Positions 44,239 through 54,040 are shown, numbered from the stretch's first letter. The stretch: 64,000 bases of DNA from CBDFKB01 sp965248715 (GCA_965248715.1 CBDFKB010000006.1:198867-262866); one strand, 5' to 3'. Translations and numbers: made by a program. Notes: generated by a model from the sequence alone, not told the origin.

Positions 44239-45498
44239 ATGCTTTCCCTGTTCGAAATTGCCGCATCATTGTTGGCGCTGTCGGCCCTGTTTGGCTGGGT
44301 CAACCACCGGTTCGTTCGTCTGCCGCACACCATTGGCCTGTTGGTGATGGCGCTGGTGGCCTCGCTGGCGCTGCTGGGCGCCGAGTGGTTGATGCCGGGA
44401 TTGGGGATTACCGACACAGTGCAAGCAGCAATCGGCCAGATCGATTTTTACTCAGCGGTGATGGAGGGCATGCTGGCGTTTTTGCTGTTTGCCGGTGCGT
44501 TGCATATCGATTTCGATTTTCTGCGCGATCAGAAATGGGCAATTGGCATCATGGCGAGTGCTGGCGTGGTGTTGTCGACCTTTATCGTTGGCGTCGGCTT
44601 TTGGTATTTGTCCGGCCTGTTTGGGCTACAGCTTCCCTTTGCTTGGGCGTTGGTGTTTGGCGCGCTGATCTCGCCGACTGACCCGGTAGCGGTGCTGAGC
44701 TTATTAAAATCGATCAACGTGCCGCACGCGCTTGAAGCTAAGATCGCAGGCGAATCCCTATTTAACGATGGTGTTGGCGTGGTGGTATTTACGATCCTGC
44801 TGGCGGTCGCGGTCGGTGCCGGTAATGGCCATATCGATGCCATGCACGTCGCCGAACTGTTTTTCGTCGAGGCCGGCGGCGGTGCGCTGCTCGGCCTCTT
44901 TACCGGTTGGCTCGCATACCGGATCATGGCGACCATGGACGAATACACGTTGGAAATTCTGGTTTCGCTCGGGGTGGTGGCCGGCACCTATGCGCTGGCC
45001 CAGCGCCTGCATTTGTCGGGACCGATTGCCGTGGTGATCGTCGGACTTTTGGTTGGCAATCGCGGCGCCCGGATCGGCATGAGCGAGCAGACCCGGCAAT
45101 ATTTGTTCAGCTTTTGGGAGTTGATCGATGAAGTGCTCAATTCAGTGTTGTTTTTGTTGATCGGGCTCGAAGTGCTGGTACTGACATTCGACCCGTCGTT
45201 CGGCTGGTTGGCGGTGTGCGCCATCCCGCTGGTGTTATGCGCGCGCTTTGCTGCCGTTTCGGTGCCAATCATGACCTTGTCCTATTGGCTGAAATTTACC
45301 CGTGGCGCGATCCCGGTATTGACCTGGGGCGGGTTGCGTGGCGGCATTTCAGTGGCGCTGGCGCTTTCCTTGCCGGATATCGAATACAAGCCCTTGATCC
45401 TTACCGCGACCTATGTCGTTGTTCTGTTTTCAATCATCGTGCAGGGGTTGACGGTCAAGGCGGTAGTTAACCGCACGGTCGATCCGACTCTGTTGTAA
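44239..45498 (+). CDS. Na+/H+ antiporter, CPA1 family
   Basis: Taken from ATG 44239, this is a 419-residue membrane protein with about twelve helices. The CPA1 motifs are AFLLFAGALHIDFDFL, ALISPTDPVAVLSLLK and AKIAGESLFNDGVGVVVF; the SPTDP and FND aspartates are the ion-binding residues of the NhaP-type exchangers. LTWGGLRGGISVALALSLP near the end is also typical. It should exchange Na+ (or K+) for protons and serve in pH and salt balance. An upstream alternative start at 44194 lacks similarity. Confidence 0.92.
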   Translation: MLSLFEIAASLLALSALFGWVNHRFVRLPHTIGLLVMALVASLALLGAEWLMPGLGITDTVQAAIGQIDFYSAVMEGMLAFLLFAGALHIDFDFLRDQKWAIGIMASAGVVLSTFIVGVGFWYLSGLFGLQLPFAWALVFGALISPTDPVAVLSLLKSINVPHALEAKIAGESLFNDGVGVVVFTILLAVAVGAGNGHIDAMHVAELFFVEAGGGALLGLFTGWLAYRIMATMDEYTLEILVSLGVVAGTYALAQRLHLSGPIAVVIVGLLVGNRGARIGMSEQTRQYLFSFWELIDEVLNSVLFLLIGLEVLVLTFDPSFGWLAVCAIPLVLCARFAAVSVPIMTLSYWLKFTRGAIPVLTWGGLRGGISVALALSLPDIEYKPLILTATYVVVLFSIIVQGLTVKAVVNRTVDPTLL

Positions 45499-45526
45499 GC
45501 TGGATTTTCCGGACCGGAGATCGCAA

Positions 45527-46423
45527 ATGGCCAGACGCTATCATATTCTCGATGTTTTTACCGACCAGGCCCTGGCCGGAAATCCGTTGGCGGTGGTGCT
45601 CGACAGCCATGATCTTGACGGTAAGGCGATGCAGAAAATCGCTGGGGAATTCAACCTGTCGGAAACCGTGTTTGTGCTGGCACCGGCCAATGCGGACAAC
45701 CGCGCCGCCATGCGCATATTCACCCCGCGCCGCGAGCTTGAATTTGCCGGTCACCCGACGGTCGGCACCGCTAGCCTGCTGGCGTCGCTTGACGGGCTCA
45801 GAACCGGCCATCTTGATTTTACCCTTGAGGTCAGGGCCGGAGAAATCCCGTGCCAGTTGACCGGGCGTGCCGGACTTATTTCCTGTGAATTCGCAATGCC
45901 GAAATTACCGGAAAAATTGGCCCAGTTCACCGATATCAAAGCGCTGGAAAAATCCGTAAACCTACCGAGTGGTTCGCTCGGGCTTGGCGAGCATTTAGCC
46001 TCGATTTGGAATGCCGGTGTTAACTTTGCGCTGATCCCGGTTGGCGACCCAAATGCACTTTCAGGCGCCAAGATGAAATTTGATGCTTTTATGGCGCTGG
46101 CCACTGAGCCGGCAACTGAAATACCCGGCGCATTTTTATATTGCCGAAGCGGGGACAATCATTACCGCGCGCGCATGTTCGCGCCGCAATTCGGCATCGT
46201 CGAAGATCCGGCCACCGGGTCAGCGGTTGCCGCGCTTTGCGGCGTATTGGCGCGCGATGTGGCAGCAAACGATGGCGAGCACCGGTTTATTATTGATCAG
46301 GGGATCGAGATGGGCCGGCCGTCGCGCATCGAACTGACCTTGACAATTAAAGCGGGCAAATTAACCCGCGGTGTTATCGGCGGCAGTGCGGTGCAAATCG
46401 CTTCCGGCATGCTCGAGGTGTAA
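45527..46423 (+). CDS. PhzF-family isomerase/epimerase-like protein
   Basis: The 298-residue protein begins YHILDVFTDQALAGNPLAVV and continues FNLSETVFVL, IFTPRRELEFAGHPTVGTA and DPATGSAVAAL. These are the PhzF / diaminopimelate-epimerase-fold motifs; Glu45 in NLSETVF is the expected general acid/base. The family includes PhzF of phenazine synthesis, but most members are of unknown substrate and no phenazine genes are nearby. GGAG precedes the ATG by a normal distance. Confidence 0.88.
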   Translation: MARRYHILDVFTDQALAGNPLAVVLDSHDLDGKAMQKIAGEFNLSETVFVLAPANADNRAAMRIFTPRRELEFAGHPTVGTASLLASLDGLRTGHLDFTLEVRAGEIPCQLTGRAGLISCEFAMPKLPEKLAQFTDIKALEKSVNLPSGSLGLGEHLASIWNAGVNFALIPVGDPNALSGAKMKFDAFMALATEPATEIPGAFLYCRSGDNHYRARMFAPQFGIVEDPATGSAVAALCGVLARDVAANDGEHRFIIDQGIEMGRPSRIELTLTIKAGKLTRGVIGGSAVQIASGMLEV

Positions 46424-46635
46424 TACCGTGCCCAATTGGGCAAGCAAACAAGGCCGGTTTGCTATACCAATGGACACTACTGTTCGGGGAAATAGGATGG
46501 CGCTTGCGATCCAGAGCGCCAATGCCGTCGAACGCTATTTGCGATCTGGCCACGGGGTTGCAGCTATTTCCTTTCGGCAATGAACGTGGCAGGTAGATTT
46601 CGCTTTTTGACGGCCTCTTGCAAACCGGTAATTTG

Positions 46636-47934
46636 ATGTCCCAATTTTATGATCTTGAAACTTTGAGCCTGCATGCTGGCCACGTTCCCGACAAGGAACA
46701 TGGTTCGCGCGCGGTACCGATCCACCAGACCACGTCTTATGTATTTGAGGACAGCCGCCACGCCGCCGCGCTTTATAATATGGAAATCGGTGGCCATCTT
46801 TATTCCCGCATCACCAATCCAACGGTTGCGGTATTAGAACAACGCATTGCGGCGATGGAAGGCGGCGCTGCGGCGGTTGCTACCGCCTCCGGCATGGCGG
46901 CACTGCATGCGGCGGTGACCATGCTGGTTAGCGCCGGCGACCACATCGTCTCAACTGCTCAACTTTATGGCGCCAACATCAATTTGCTGAACAACACGCT
47001 GCCACGTTTCGGGGTCGAGACCACCTTCGTCTCAGCGCGCGATCTGGACGGCATAAAGGCGGCGATCAAACCCAACACCAAAGTGATCTTCGGCGAATTG
47101 ATCGGCAATCCGGTGCTCGATGTGTTGGATATCGAAGCTGTCGGCAAGATCGCCGACGCGGCCGGTATTCCGTTCATGCTCGATGCTACCTTCAACACAC
47201 CGGTATTGTGCAAGCCGCTCGACTTTGGCGTCAACGTGATCATTCATTCCCTGACTAAATGGATGGGCGGCCACGGTACCACGATCGGTGGCGTGGTGGT
47301 CGATGGCGGCAATTTCGATTGGGGCCGTAACGACAAGTTCCCGACCCTGACTTCACCGCATTATGCCCTCGACGGCATCGTGTTCTGGGAGGAATTCGGC
47401 CCCCAAGCGCTAACCATGCGACTAAGGGCGGAAGCGATGTATAATTACGGCCCGGCACTGAGCCCGATGAGTGCATTTTTGCTGCTGCAAGGCATCGAAA
47501 CTTTGCCGCTTAGAATGGCCAAGCACATGGAAAACACTGCCGCATTGTTGGAATTTTTTACCAATCATGAAGCAGTCACCTGGGTGCGTCATCCTGATCT
47601 GGCGGACCACCCCGACAACCAGATCGCCAAGCGTTTGTTGCCGAACGGATCGGGATCAGTAATCGCATTCGGTGTCGCCGGCGGGCGCGATGGCGGTGCC
47701 GCGTTCATCGAAAACCTGCAACTTGCTTCCCACCTTGCCAATGTGGGTGACGCCAAGACCTTGGTCATCCATCCGGCATCGACCACCCACTCGCATATTT
47801 CGGCCGAGCAAATGCAGGTGGCCGGTTTAAGTGAAGACATGATCCGCCTTTCGGTGGGGTTAGAAAATGTCGACGATCTGAAAGCCGATTTCCAGGCCGG
47901 CCTTAGGGCTGCGGCCCGCCTGTCGGGAGGATAG
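46636..47934 (+). CDS. metY: O-acetylhomoserine sulfhydrylase
   Basis: This PLP enzyme makes homocysteine (or related thiols) from O-acetylhomoserine and sulfide. From ATG 46636 it has 432 residues. Motifs are LSLHAGHVPDKEHGSRAVPIHQTTSY, ATASGMAALHAAV, DATFNTPVLCKPLDFG and the lysine motif HSLTKWMGGHGTTIGG, with the Schiff-base lysine near 213. HPASTTHSHIS near 385 is typical for the OAH/OAS sulfhydrylase branch. The 212 bases upstream were searched for a SAM riboswitch without a convincing match. Confidence 0.93.
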   Translation: MSQFYDLETLSLHAGHVPDKEHGSRAVPIHQTTSYVFEDSRHAAALYNMEIGGHLYSRITNPTVAVLEQRIAAMEGGAAAVATASGMAALHAAVTMLVSAGDHIVSTAQLYGANINLLNNTLPRFGVETTFVSARDLDGIKAAIKPNTKVIFGELIGNPVLDVLDIEAVGKIADAAGIPFMLDATFNTPVLCKPLDFGVNVIIHSLTKWMGGHGTTIGGVVVDGGNFDWGRNDKFPTLTSPHYALDGIVFWEEFGPQALTMRLRAEAMYNYGPALSPMSAFLLLQGIETLPLRMAKHMENTAALLEFFTNHEAVTWVRHPDLADHPDNQIAKRLLPNGSGSVIAFGVAGGRDGGAAFIENLQLASHLANVGDAKTLVIHPASTTHSHISAEQMQVAGLSEDMIRLSVGLENVDDLKADFQAGLRAAARLSGG

Positions 47935-47937
47935 GCT

Positions 47938-48751
47938 ATGTATATCGATGTGGAAGGCGACAAAGCCTATGCGTCCACCGGCGGCCGCGACCATGTTGCC
48001 GGCCAACCGGCGGTGGTATTTATCCACGGCGCTGGCCAAAGCCATCTGACCTGGCCGTTGCAGGTTAGAACCTTTGCCTATGACGGCTTTAATGTGCTGG
48101 CACCGGACCTGCCCGGCCATGGCCTCTCCAAGAGTGCGGCGATCAGACGATATCACTGGCCAGGCGCGCTGGATGCTGAAGCTGCTGGATAGGGCAAACA
48201 TCGAACGCACCCACATCGTTGCCCACAGCCAGGGCGGGCTGGTGGCGTTGGAACTGGCTGGGTTGGTACCGCAGCGGGTGGCCAGCATCGTATTTGTCGC
48301 CACCGCTGGGTCGATTGCTGTCAACGAGGCGTTGATTGGCTTGTCGCAGAGCCGACAGGAAAAGGCGATTGCCGCTATGCTGTCCTGGGGTTTTGGACCG
48401 GACGCCCACCACCATGAAAATAGTCTGCCTGGGGTATCGCTGATCGGCGCTGGCACCAGGCTGATGGAGCAAAATGCCGATGACGCGCTGCCGGCCGATT
48501 TGAAATCCTGCGCTGAATATGTCGATGGTTTAGACCGGGCGGCGGCGCTTGCCTGCCCGACCCTTTGCATATTTGCGTCGAAGGACAAGATGACGGCACT
48601 AAAATTCGGTCGCAAGCTAGCAGCGGCGCTGCCCAACAATCACATGCATATCATACAGGGCGCCGGCCATATGTTGCCCGGCGAACGGCCCCGCGAAGTC
48701 AACCAGTTGATCCGGAAATTCTTTGCCGGCCTTCAGGCGTCGGCGCCATAA
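47938..48751 (+). pseudogene. Alpha/beta hydrolase with a +1 frameshift
   Basis: Two frames together make one alpha/beta hydrolase. The first (from 47938) has VFIHGAGQSHLTW and APDLPGHGLSKSAAI; the second continues DDITGQARWMLKLLD with the nucleophile elbow AHSQGG, the ASKDKM acid region and GAGHMLPG with the catalytic His. The switch occurs near 48145: deleting one A in ATCAGACGAT restores a 270-residue protein. Either the gene is recently inactivated or this is a sequence error. It starts 3 bases after metY and would be co-transcribed with it. Confidence 0.82.
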
Positions 48752-48792
48752 CCATGATTGCCGACATGCACTGATCCGGAGTTTGAATTCCC

Positions 48793-51102
48793 ATGGTAAT
48801 TTCTGCCGACGATATTAGAAAAGTTGCCGTGATTGGTGCCGGCACCATGGGGTCCGGCATCGCCGCGCAAGTTGCCAATGCCGGGCTCAATGTGTTGCTG
48901 TTGGACGTTGCCGGCGAAGGTAGTGAGCGCAATGCGGCCAGCGAACGGGCGCTCGTTCGCATCGGCAAATCCGACCCGCCGCTATTGATGCGGCCGGACG
49001 CGATCGGCAACATCGAAATTGGCAATATTGATGATGATCTGGCGCGGGTTGCCGAGTGCGATTGGGTCGTCGAAGCGATTGTTGAGCGGTTGGAGATCAA
49101 GCGCGGCCTGTATCGACATTTGGCAACCCAGCTTAAAGACGAGGCGGTGGTTTCGTCCAACACCTCCACCATTCCGATCGCGCTGTTGATGGAGGATATG
49201 CCGGCCTCGCTGGTTACCCGGTTCTGCATCACTCATTTTTTCAATCCGGTGCGCTATATGCGACTTTTGGAGTTGGTCAGCGGTGCTGATACGGACCCGG
49301 CAGTCCTCGCAGCGCTCGGTGATTTCTGCGACCGGATGCTGGGCAAGGGAATTGTCGCCTGCGCCGACACGCCGGGTTTTCTCGGCAACCGGGTTGGTGT
49401 GTTTGCTATGCAGGCGGCAATCCACGAAGCAACCGAATTGGGTCTCGATATCGAAGAGGCTGACGCATTGTTCGGCCGGCCGATGGGCATTCCGAAGACC
49501 GGCTGTTTCGGCCTTTACGATCTGATCGGGGTCGATCTGATGGCTGATGTGGTGCGCTCGCTTAGAGGAATATTGCCCCAAGGCGACCCGTTTCACCTGG
49601 TCGGCGCGGAAAACCCGTTGATCAACAGGCAGATCGCCGCCGGCTATACCGGCAATAAGGGCAAGGGCGGTTTTTACCGCGAGATCGATGGAAGGCGCCA
49701 GGCGCTTGATCTTACCAGCGGCAAATGGCGACCGCGCAACCCGCGGCTACCGCAATTGGCGATTACCGGCGAGCGCGACGGATTGACGAGCTTGATCGCC
49801 GGTGATGATCGCCTATCGGTGTTTTGCTGGCGCACGCTGGCCCACATTCTTGGTTACGCGGCAAATTTGGTGCCGGAAGTTACTAATTCGCCCCAGGACA
49901 TCGATGATGCCATGAAGCTCGGCTACAATTGGCTGCATGGGCCGTTCGAGATGATCGATATCATCGGCTCTAAAACCCTAGCCACGCGGATGGCTGATGA
50001 AGGCTGGCACGTGCCCGAGTTTCTGCGCCATGGGGCTGGCGAACCGTTTTACAAAGTGCAAGGCGGTAAGCTGTGCGTGCGGCACGGGGATGGCGAGTAT
50101 CATCCGGTGAAACTGGCCGACGGGGTGGTGCGGTTCCATATGTTGCGGCGTACGCTTGAGCCGGCGACCGCCAACCGTTCGGCCAGCCTGTACCACCTCG
50201 ACGATGGCATCCGCCTGGTAGAGTTCCACACCAAGGCCAATGCGCTAGACCAGCCGGCGATGAAGATCGTCGCTGCTGCGGCTGGCGACCCCGGAAACGG
50301 GATTATCGTCCACAATGACGCGCAGCACTTTTCCGCTGGGGTCAATCTTGCGGGTGTGCTCGATCTCATCGACCGTAAAGACTGGGACGGTATCGACCAA
50401 TTCTTGATTGGCTTCCAAGGCGCTTGTGCCGGGCTTTGTTATTGCGATGCGCCGGTGATCGGCACCCCAAGTGGGCTGGCGATCGGCGGTGGCTACGAGG
50501 TGCTGGCCCATTGCGACAAGGTGGTGGCGCATACCAACACGGTGATGGGGCTGGTGGAAACCCTGGTCGGCCTGGTGCCCGGCGGTGGCGGGGTCAAGGA
50601 AACCTATTGGCGCTGGTACCAGCGCACCGGCGACTGGCAAAAGGCGGCCTGGAACACCTTCAACCAGATCGGCTATGGCCGCACCGGTAGCTCACCATGG
50701 CTAAGTGCGAAGCTTGCCTATTTCGAACCGAACCGTGACGAGGAGGTAATGAACCGCGATCGCTTGGTGCAGGCGGCGCTACGCTCGATTGCTGAGATGT
50801 CTGACGGCTACCGGCCGCGAACCCGGCCGCAACTGGTTCTCGCCGGCGGCCAAGTCTATGCCGCCATGGTTGCGTTCCTTGAAAAGGGTCGCGACAAGGG
50901 TCAGTTTTTCGACCATGATGTAACCGTGGCCAGCGCGGTTGCGGCGATCGTCACCGGTGGGGCAGGAGCGGCGGCTAAGATCGTGAGCGAGCAGGATATG
51001 TTCCGCTTCGAGCGGGAAAATTTCATCCGCCTGGCAAAAACCCCGCAAACCCGGGCGCGAATCGAGAGCCTGCTGACCACTGGCGGCGCCGTGCGCAATT
51101 AA
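48793..51102 (+). CDS. 3-hydroxyacyl-CoA dehydrogenase / enoyl-CoA hydratase fusion
   Basis: The 769-residue protein has the NAD-binding dehydrogenase first: VAVIGAGTMGSGIAAQVA (residues 11-28), SSNTSTIPI, ITHFFNPVRYMRLLELV and the TPGFLGNRVG motif. The second half is a crotonase-type domain with the oxyanion-hole segment HFSAGVNLAGV near 515 and GLAIGGGYEVLAHCDKVVAH. The domain order is that of FadN-type enzymes, opposite to E. coli FadB. It should carry out the middle steps of fatty acid beta-oxidation. No thiolase or acyl-CoA dehydrogenase gene is adjacent. Confidence 0.92.
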   Translation: MVISADDIRKVAVIGAGTMGSGIAAQVANAGLNVLLLDVAGEGSERNAASERALVRIGKSDPPLLMRPDAIGNIEIGNIDDDLARVAECDWVVEAIVERLEIKRGLYRHLATQLKDEAVVSSNTSTIPIALLMEDMPASLVTRFCITHFFNPVRYMRLLELVSGADTDPAVLAALGDFCDRMLGKGIVACADTPGFLGNRVGVFAMQAAIHEATELGLDIEEADALFGRPMGIPKTGCFGLYDLIGVDLMADVVRSLRGILPQGDPFHLVGAENPLINRQIAAGYTGNKGKGGFYREIDGRRQALDLTSGKWRPRNPRLPQLAITGERDGLTSLIAGDDRLSVFCWRTLAHILGYAANLVPEVTNSPQDIDDAMKLGYNWLHGPFEMIDIIGSKTLATRMADEGWHVPEFLRHGAGEPFYKVQGGKLCVRHGDGEYHPVKLADGVVRFHMLRRTLEPATANRSASLYHLDDGIRLVEFHTKANALDQPAMKIVAAAAGDPGNGIIVHNDAQHFSAGVNLAGVLDLIDRKDWDGIDQFLIGFQGACAGLCYCDAPVIGTPSGLAIGGGYEVLAHCDKVVAHTNTVMGLVETLVGLVPGGGGVKETYWRWYQRTGDWQKAAWNTFNQIGYGRTGSSPWLSAKLAYFEPNRDEEVMNRDRLVQAALRSIAEMSDGYRPRTRPQLVLAGGQVYAAMVAFLEKGRDKGQFFDHDVTVASAVAAIVTGGAGAAAKIVSEQDMFRFERENFIRLAKTPQTRARIESLLTTGGAVRN

Positions 51103-51329
51103 GCGGGATTGCTGGGCTTAAGAAGGTTCCGAGCCCCGCCGCAAGCGGCCGTATTGAAGCGGCGCGAAGGGGGGATGCGGCCAATTTCGACCGGAAACCT
51201 CCACGCCTTTCAGGCGCATTTGTGAGTGCGGATACCCCAAAACAGGCGGTGACAATGCATATAGACCCGGCTGGCGACCGGGCCTGCATGCAGCACAAAT
51301 GGGAAAGTTTCGAGCGGCGTGGTGGTAGA

Positions 51330-51855
51330 TTACCAAGTTATGAGTTTTGTTCGACAATTGTCGTCGGCAAATTCGGGTCTCGCGCGCAATTCTTTCAAGA
51401 GCCAACCCGTTCCGACCACGCTGATGTCGACGCCGGGGTTTGCGTCACCTGCTTCGGACACCAGTGTCTCGTAAGTTTTCGCGTCCTTTTTTTTCCGAAC
51501 CAATCCCGTATCCCGTATCAGCACGCCACGCCAACCAGAAATCCTTATCAGTCACATTGCCTAGTGCAAGGCCATGGATAGTGGTGTCAGTAACATAGAT
51601 CGGCCAGATATCGCTCTCAACGAGCGGCGTTCCATCACGAAATTTGGGAATAGCAATGGGCATCCAAAAGGGTCGGCTCAGATCAAAAACCGCTTCATAG
51701 CCCAGATTCAAGCCGTTTTGCAGCCGCACGCACTGATGATGCCTGTTATAATAGACAAGGAATGGCCAAGCGGCAATCAATACACAAAACATCACCCCAA
51801 GGATGACAATGCACCCGATTGGCTTTTCCTGTGCAGGGTTTTTATCGGTGTTCAA
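51330..51855 (-). pseudogene. Small membrane protein gene split by a 7-bp tandem duplication
   Basis: The frame from 51855 gives an N-terminal cytoplasmic tail, one membrane helix (about residues 14-36: CIVILGVMFCVLIAAWPFLV) and an extracytoplasmic part. It breaks after AWRADTG. A second frame, ending at 51330, carries LVRKKKDAKTYETLVSEAG and DNCRTKLITW. ACGGGAT is present twice in tandem (51503-51516 on the plus strand as ATCCCGT twice). Removing one copy joins the frames into 172 residues, with RADTGLVRKKKDAK at the seam. The gene lies 22 bases downstream of the MuF-type gene and may encode its partner. Confidence 0.75.
51503..51516. repeat. 7-bp tandem duplication causing a frameshift
   Basis: ATCCCGT occurs twice without a gap. 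The second copy shifts the reading frame of the minus-strand gene; the two halves join exactly when it is removed. A run of eight T lies nearby at 51487-51494. Confidence 0.85.
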
Positions 51856-51877
51856 TATTCGTCACCAAATTTTTTGT

Positions 51878-52756
51878 TCAACCATATATGCTCCTTGAAT
51901 TATCTGCATAAATCTTTCCTTCAAACTTTCCGGACCATTCATCGGTAATCGGATAGGGCTCGCCTGTATGGACACCAAGTCGATCCTGCTTGCGCTGGCT
52001 GATCCGGTCGGAAATTAGCCGATTAACTCGATCCTGAATACGGCTCTCGATTGGCCTCTGGAGGTTCTCGTAGATGGTTTCTACGGGATCAATAACCTCC
52101 ACGCCGATGTCCAACGGGTCGACGAATTCGTCCCGCAGGTAAAATTCGAGCTCGCCCGAAATCTTCAATATGCCAGATTGCTCGGAACTGCTGCCGGAAA
52201 ACTCCCCGCCTATTGTTGTGTCGCCAATACTGAAGGCAATTCCGGTCATTTTGTAGGTATTTCTAAAATCATCTGAAAATGAGCCGTTTTTGTTCTGACG
52301 CGCCAATCCAGCAATGTGGTTTTCGATCCACGTTTCTACCTGGCCCATATAGGCGGATACGATGCTGCGCAGGTGCCCCGTCTCGCGCACTGTAACGCCG
52401 CGACCTTTGCCTCTGAAGTAATGTTCGACGAAATTCCGACTGGTCCAAGCGGAGCCATCTCCCGATGTGCCGGTAAGCGTGATTGTAATTTGTTCTCTTG
52501 TGACCGGGAGATACGGCTCCGCCGTGCAACGGCATCCATAGTCCTCGCCTGGATGGCCGGTTGGCGGTGGGTTGTCCCAGGCGAAAATTTTCCTGTCATT
52601 GGTGGCATGGCTTGGCCGAACTTTGCCATCTCGTCGGGTCCGCCAAATATAGTGGGTCGTCGGGCGCGATTGCTGCTTTAGTGTCAGCGCGATCGGAGTA
52701 CCCCTGCGGACATAGGTCTCAAAGGCATTTCTATAGGTAAGATTGCCTGTGTCCAT
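51878..52756 (-). CDS. MuF-like (phage minor head) domain protein, possible effector
   Basis: The 292-residue product has, at about residues 33-85, the phage Mu gpF-type minor head motif: THYIWRTRRDGKVRPSHA, IFAWDNPPPTGHPGEDYG and CRCTAEPYLP. Real head proteins of this type are longer and carry the motif near the C-terminus; here it is at the N-terminus and is followed by about 200 residues that I do not recognise (HYFRGKGRGVTVRETGHL; LEFYLRDEFVDPLDIG; ITDEWSGKFEG). MuF motifs also occur in polymorphic toxins. No portal, terminase or capsid gene is nearby. A membrane-protein gene follows at once. AGGAA precedes the ATG. Confidence 0.65.
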   Translation of the reverse strand: MDTGNLTYRNAFETYVRRGTPIALTLKQQSRPTTHYIWRTRRDGKVRPSHATNDRKIFAWDNPPPTGHPGEDYGCRCTAEPYLPVTREQITITLTGTSGDGSAWTSRNFVEHYFRGKGRGVTVRETGHLRSIVSAYMGQVETWIENHIAGLARQNKNGSFSDDFRNTYKMTGIAFSIGDTTIGGEFSGSSSEQSGILKISGELEFYLRDEFVDPLDIGVEVIDPVETIYENLQRPIESRIQDRVNRLISDRISQRKQDRLGVHTGEPYPITDEWSGKFEGKIYADNSRSIYG

Positions 52757-52929
52757 AATACCGGTTCCTGTTTGCTGCGCGTCGGCTTATCGGCGAGAAA
52801 TCTCATCTCTTGCCCGGACGCTCATTTTATCACAACAAACACGAGTGTTAATAACTCCCCTTCTTGCCAGTGAAGCGCTGTGGCCGTTGATTGGGGCAAG
52901 GCGATATGATCCTTGCAAAATTGAGAAGA

Positions 52930-53095
52930 ATTCGTATGGCGTTCGCTCCACTTCCGATCTCGCGATAGCGCTGATGCCATTTGATCACCGATGATACGGC
53001 ACGCCGAAACGCTCGGCCACCGCCCGCGTCGGCTCTCTTGTAACGACAGCAGCAACAACACGTTCTCGAAAGTCATTGGAATATGGTTGGGTCAT
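52930..53095 (-). pseudogene. IS630-family transposase remnant
   Basis: On the minus strand from 53095, MTQPYSNDFRERVVAAV, then TRAVAERFGV, is the N-terminal helix-turn-helix of IS630 transposases. A stop follows; one frame over, SVIKWHQRYREIGSGA continues the same domain. The catalytic DDE part is absent. It is a frameshifted and truncated remnant just upstream of the MuF-type gene. Confidence 0.8.
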
Positions 53096-53188
53096 GCATG
53101 CCGGCCTCCTTTTCCAGCATGCAGCTCGAATCACAAATCAGACAATTTGGGAATCCCAAAACGATTCAGTAAAAACCTGATCCGCTCT

Positions 53189-53236
53189 AAATCAGAAAAA
53201 TGGTGACAGCATATCTATCACGAATCTAAACCGGCT
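53189..53236 (+). repeat. Direct repeat, shorter copy (see 54040-54110)
   Basis: AAATCAGAAAAATGGTGACA (53189-53208) is followed directly by a 28-base block, GCATATCTATC... to AAACCGGCT (53209-53236). Both blocks recur inside the IS3 element at 54040-54059 and 54083-54110, there separated by 23 further bases. Confidence 0.9.
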
Positions 53237-53383
53237 GGGTTTGATCTCGCCTGCCTATGTTGAATTCAAGGTTTTCGTTCCTAACAAAGATTACATTGGG
53301 GCCTGTTGAGTATCAGGGTTGTGAGGTGGTCCCGGATTGTTGGACAGGTTAGCAGCTTTGTTAAGGTGTATTTTGTTGTCTGA

Positions 53384-54040
53384 TCATGCTGCCAGTTTCT
53401 CGTCTTGTTTCTCTTTTTTCAACCCGTAGATTTCGTCGGGCGTTGCACCGTTGAATGTCGAGTGTGGACGTTCTTCGTTGTAGAAGGCAAGCCAATTTTT
53501 AATATGGCGTTTGGCCACAAAGCCATCGGTCATTTCGTGCAGGTAAACGCATTCGTATTTCAATGACCTCCACAGCCTTTCAATGAAGATGTTGTCCAGA
53601 AAGCGGCCACGTCCATCCATGGAGATTTTGATCTTTGCATCCAGCAACACGCCGGTAAAGGCGGAACTTGTAAACTGACTGCCCTGATCCGTGTTGAATA
53701 TCTCCGGTTTGCCGTATCGGGAAATGGCTTCTTCCAGAGCCTCTACACAGAAACTGGCATCCATCGTATTTGACAACCGCCAGCTCAGCACTTTTCTCGT
53801 TGCCCAGTCCATGATTGCCACCAGGTACAGAAACCCCCGCCTCATCGGAATATATGTGATGTCGCTGCACCAGACCTGATTGGGCCTGTCAATCACCATA
53901 CGCCGCAGCAGATATGGATAAATCCGATGCTCCGGGTGCGGTTTGGACGTGTTGGGAGCCTGATAGATCGCACACAACCCCATCAACCGCATCAATCTGC
54001 GAACACGGTGACGGCCAATCTTCACGCCGCTCCGGCGCAA
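53384..54040 (-). pseudogene. IS3-family transposase OrfB, N-terminally truncated
   Basis: This 218-residue frame begins MRRSGVKIGRHRVRRLMRLMGL, which lies about 70 residues into a normal OrfB. The integrase core is complete: NQVWCSDITYIPMRRGFLYL (first Asp), FNTDQGSQFTS (second Asp) and FLDNIFIERLWRSLKYE (Glu). The missing N-terminal part should be fused to OrfA by -1 frameshifting. Its region (54040-54125) holds stops and the inserted repeat, so no OrfAB transposase can be made. The element is probably dead unless helped in trans. Confidence 0.88.

Noticed and set aside
46424..46635. Possible SAM-II riboswitch upstream of metY
   Set aside because: GATTT and CTTGCA elements are visible near 46590-46620, but the pairing stem is only about 3 bp and the expected GCTAAA element before the start codon is missing.
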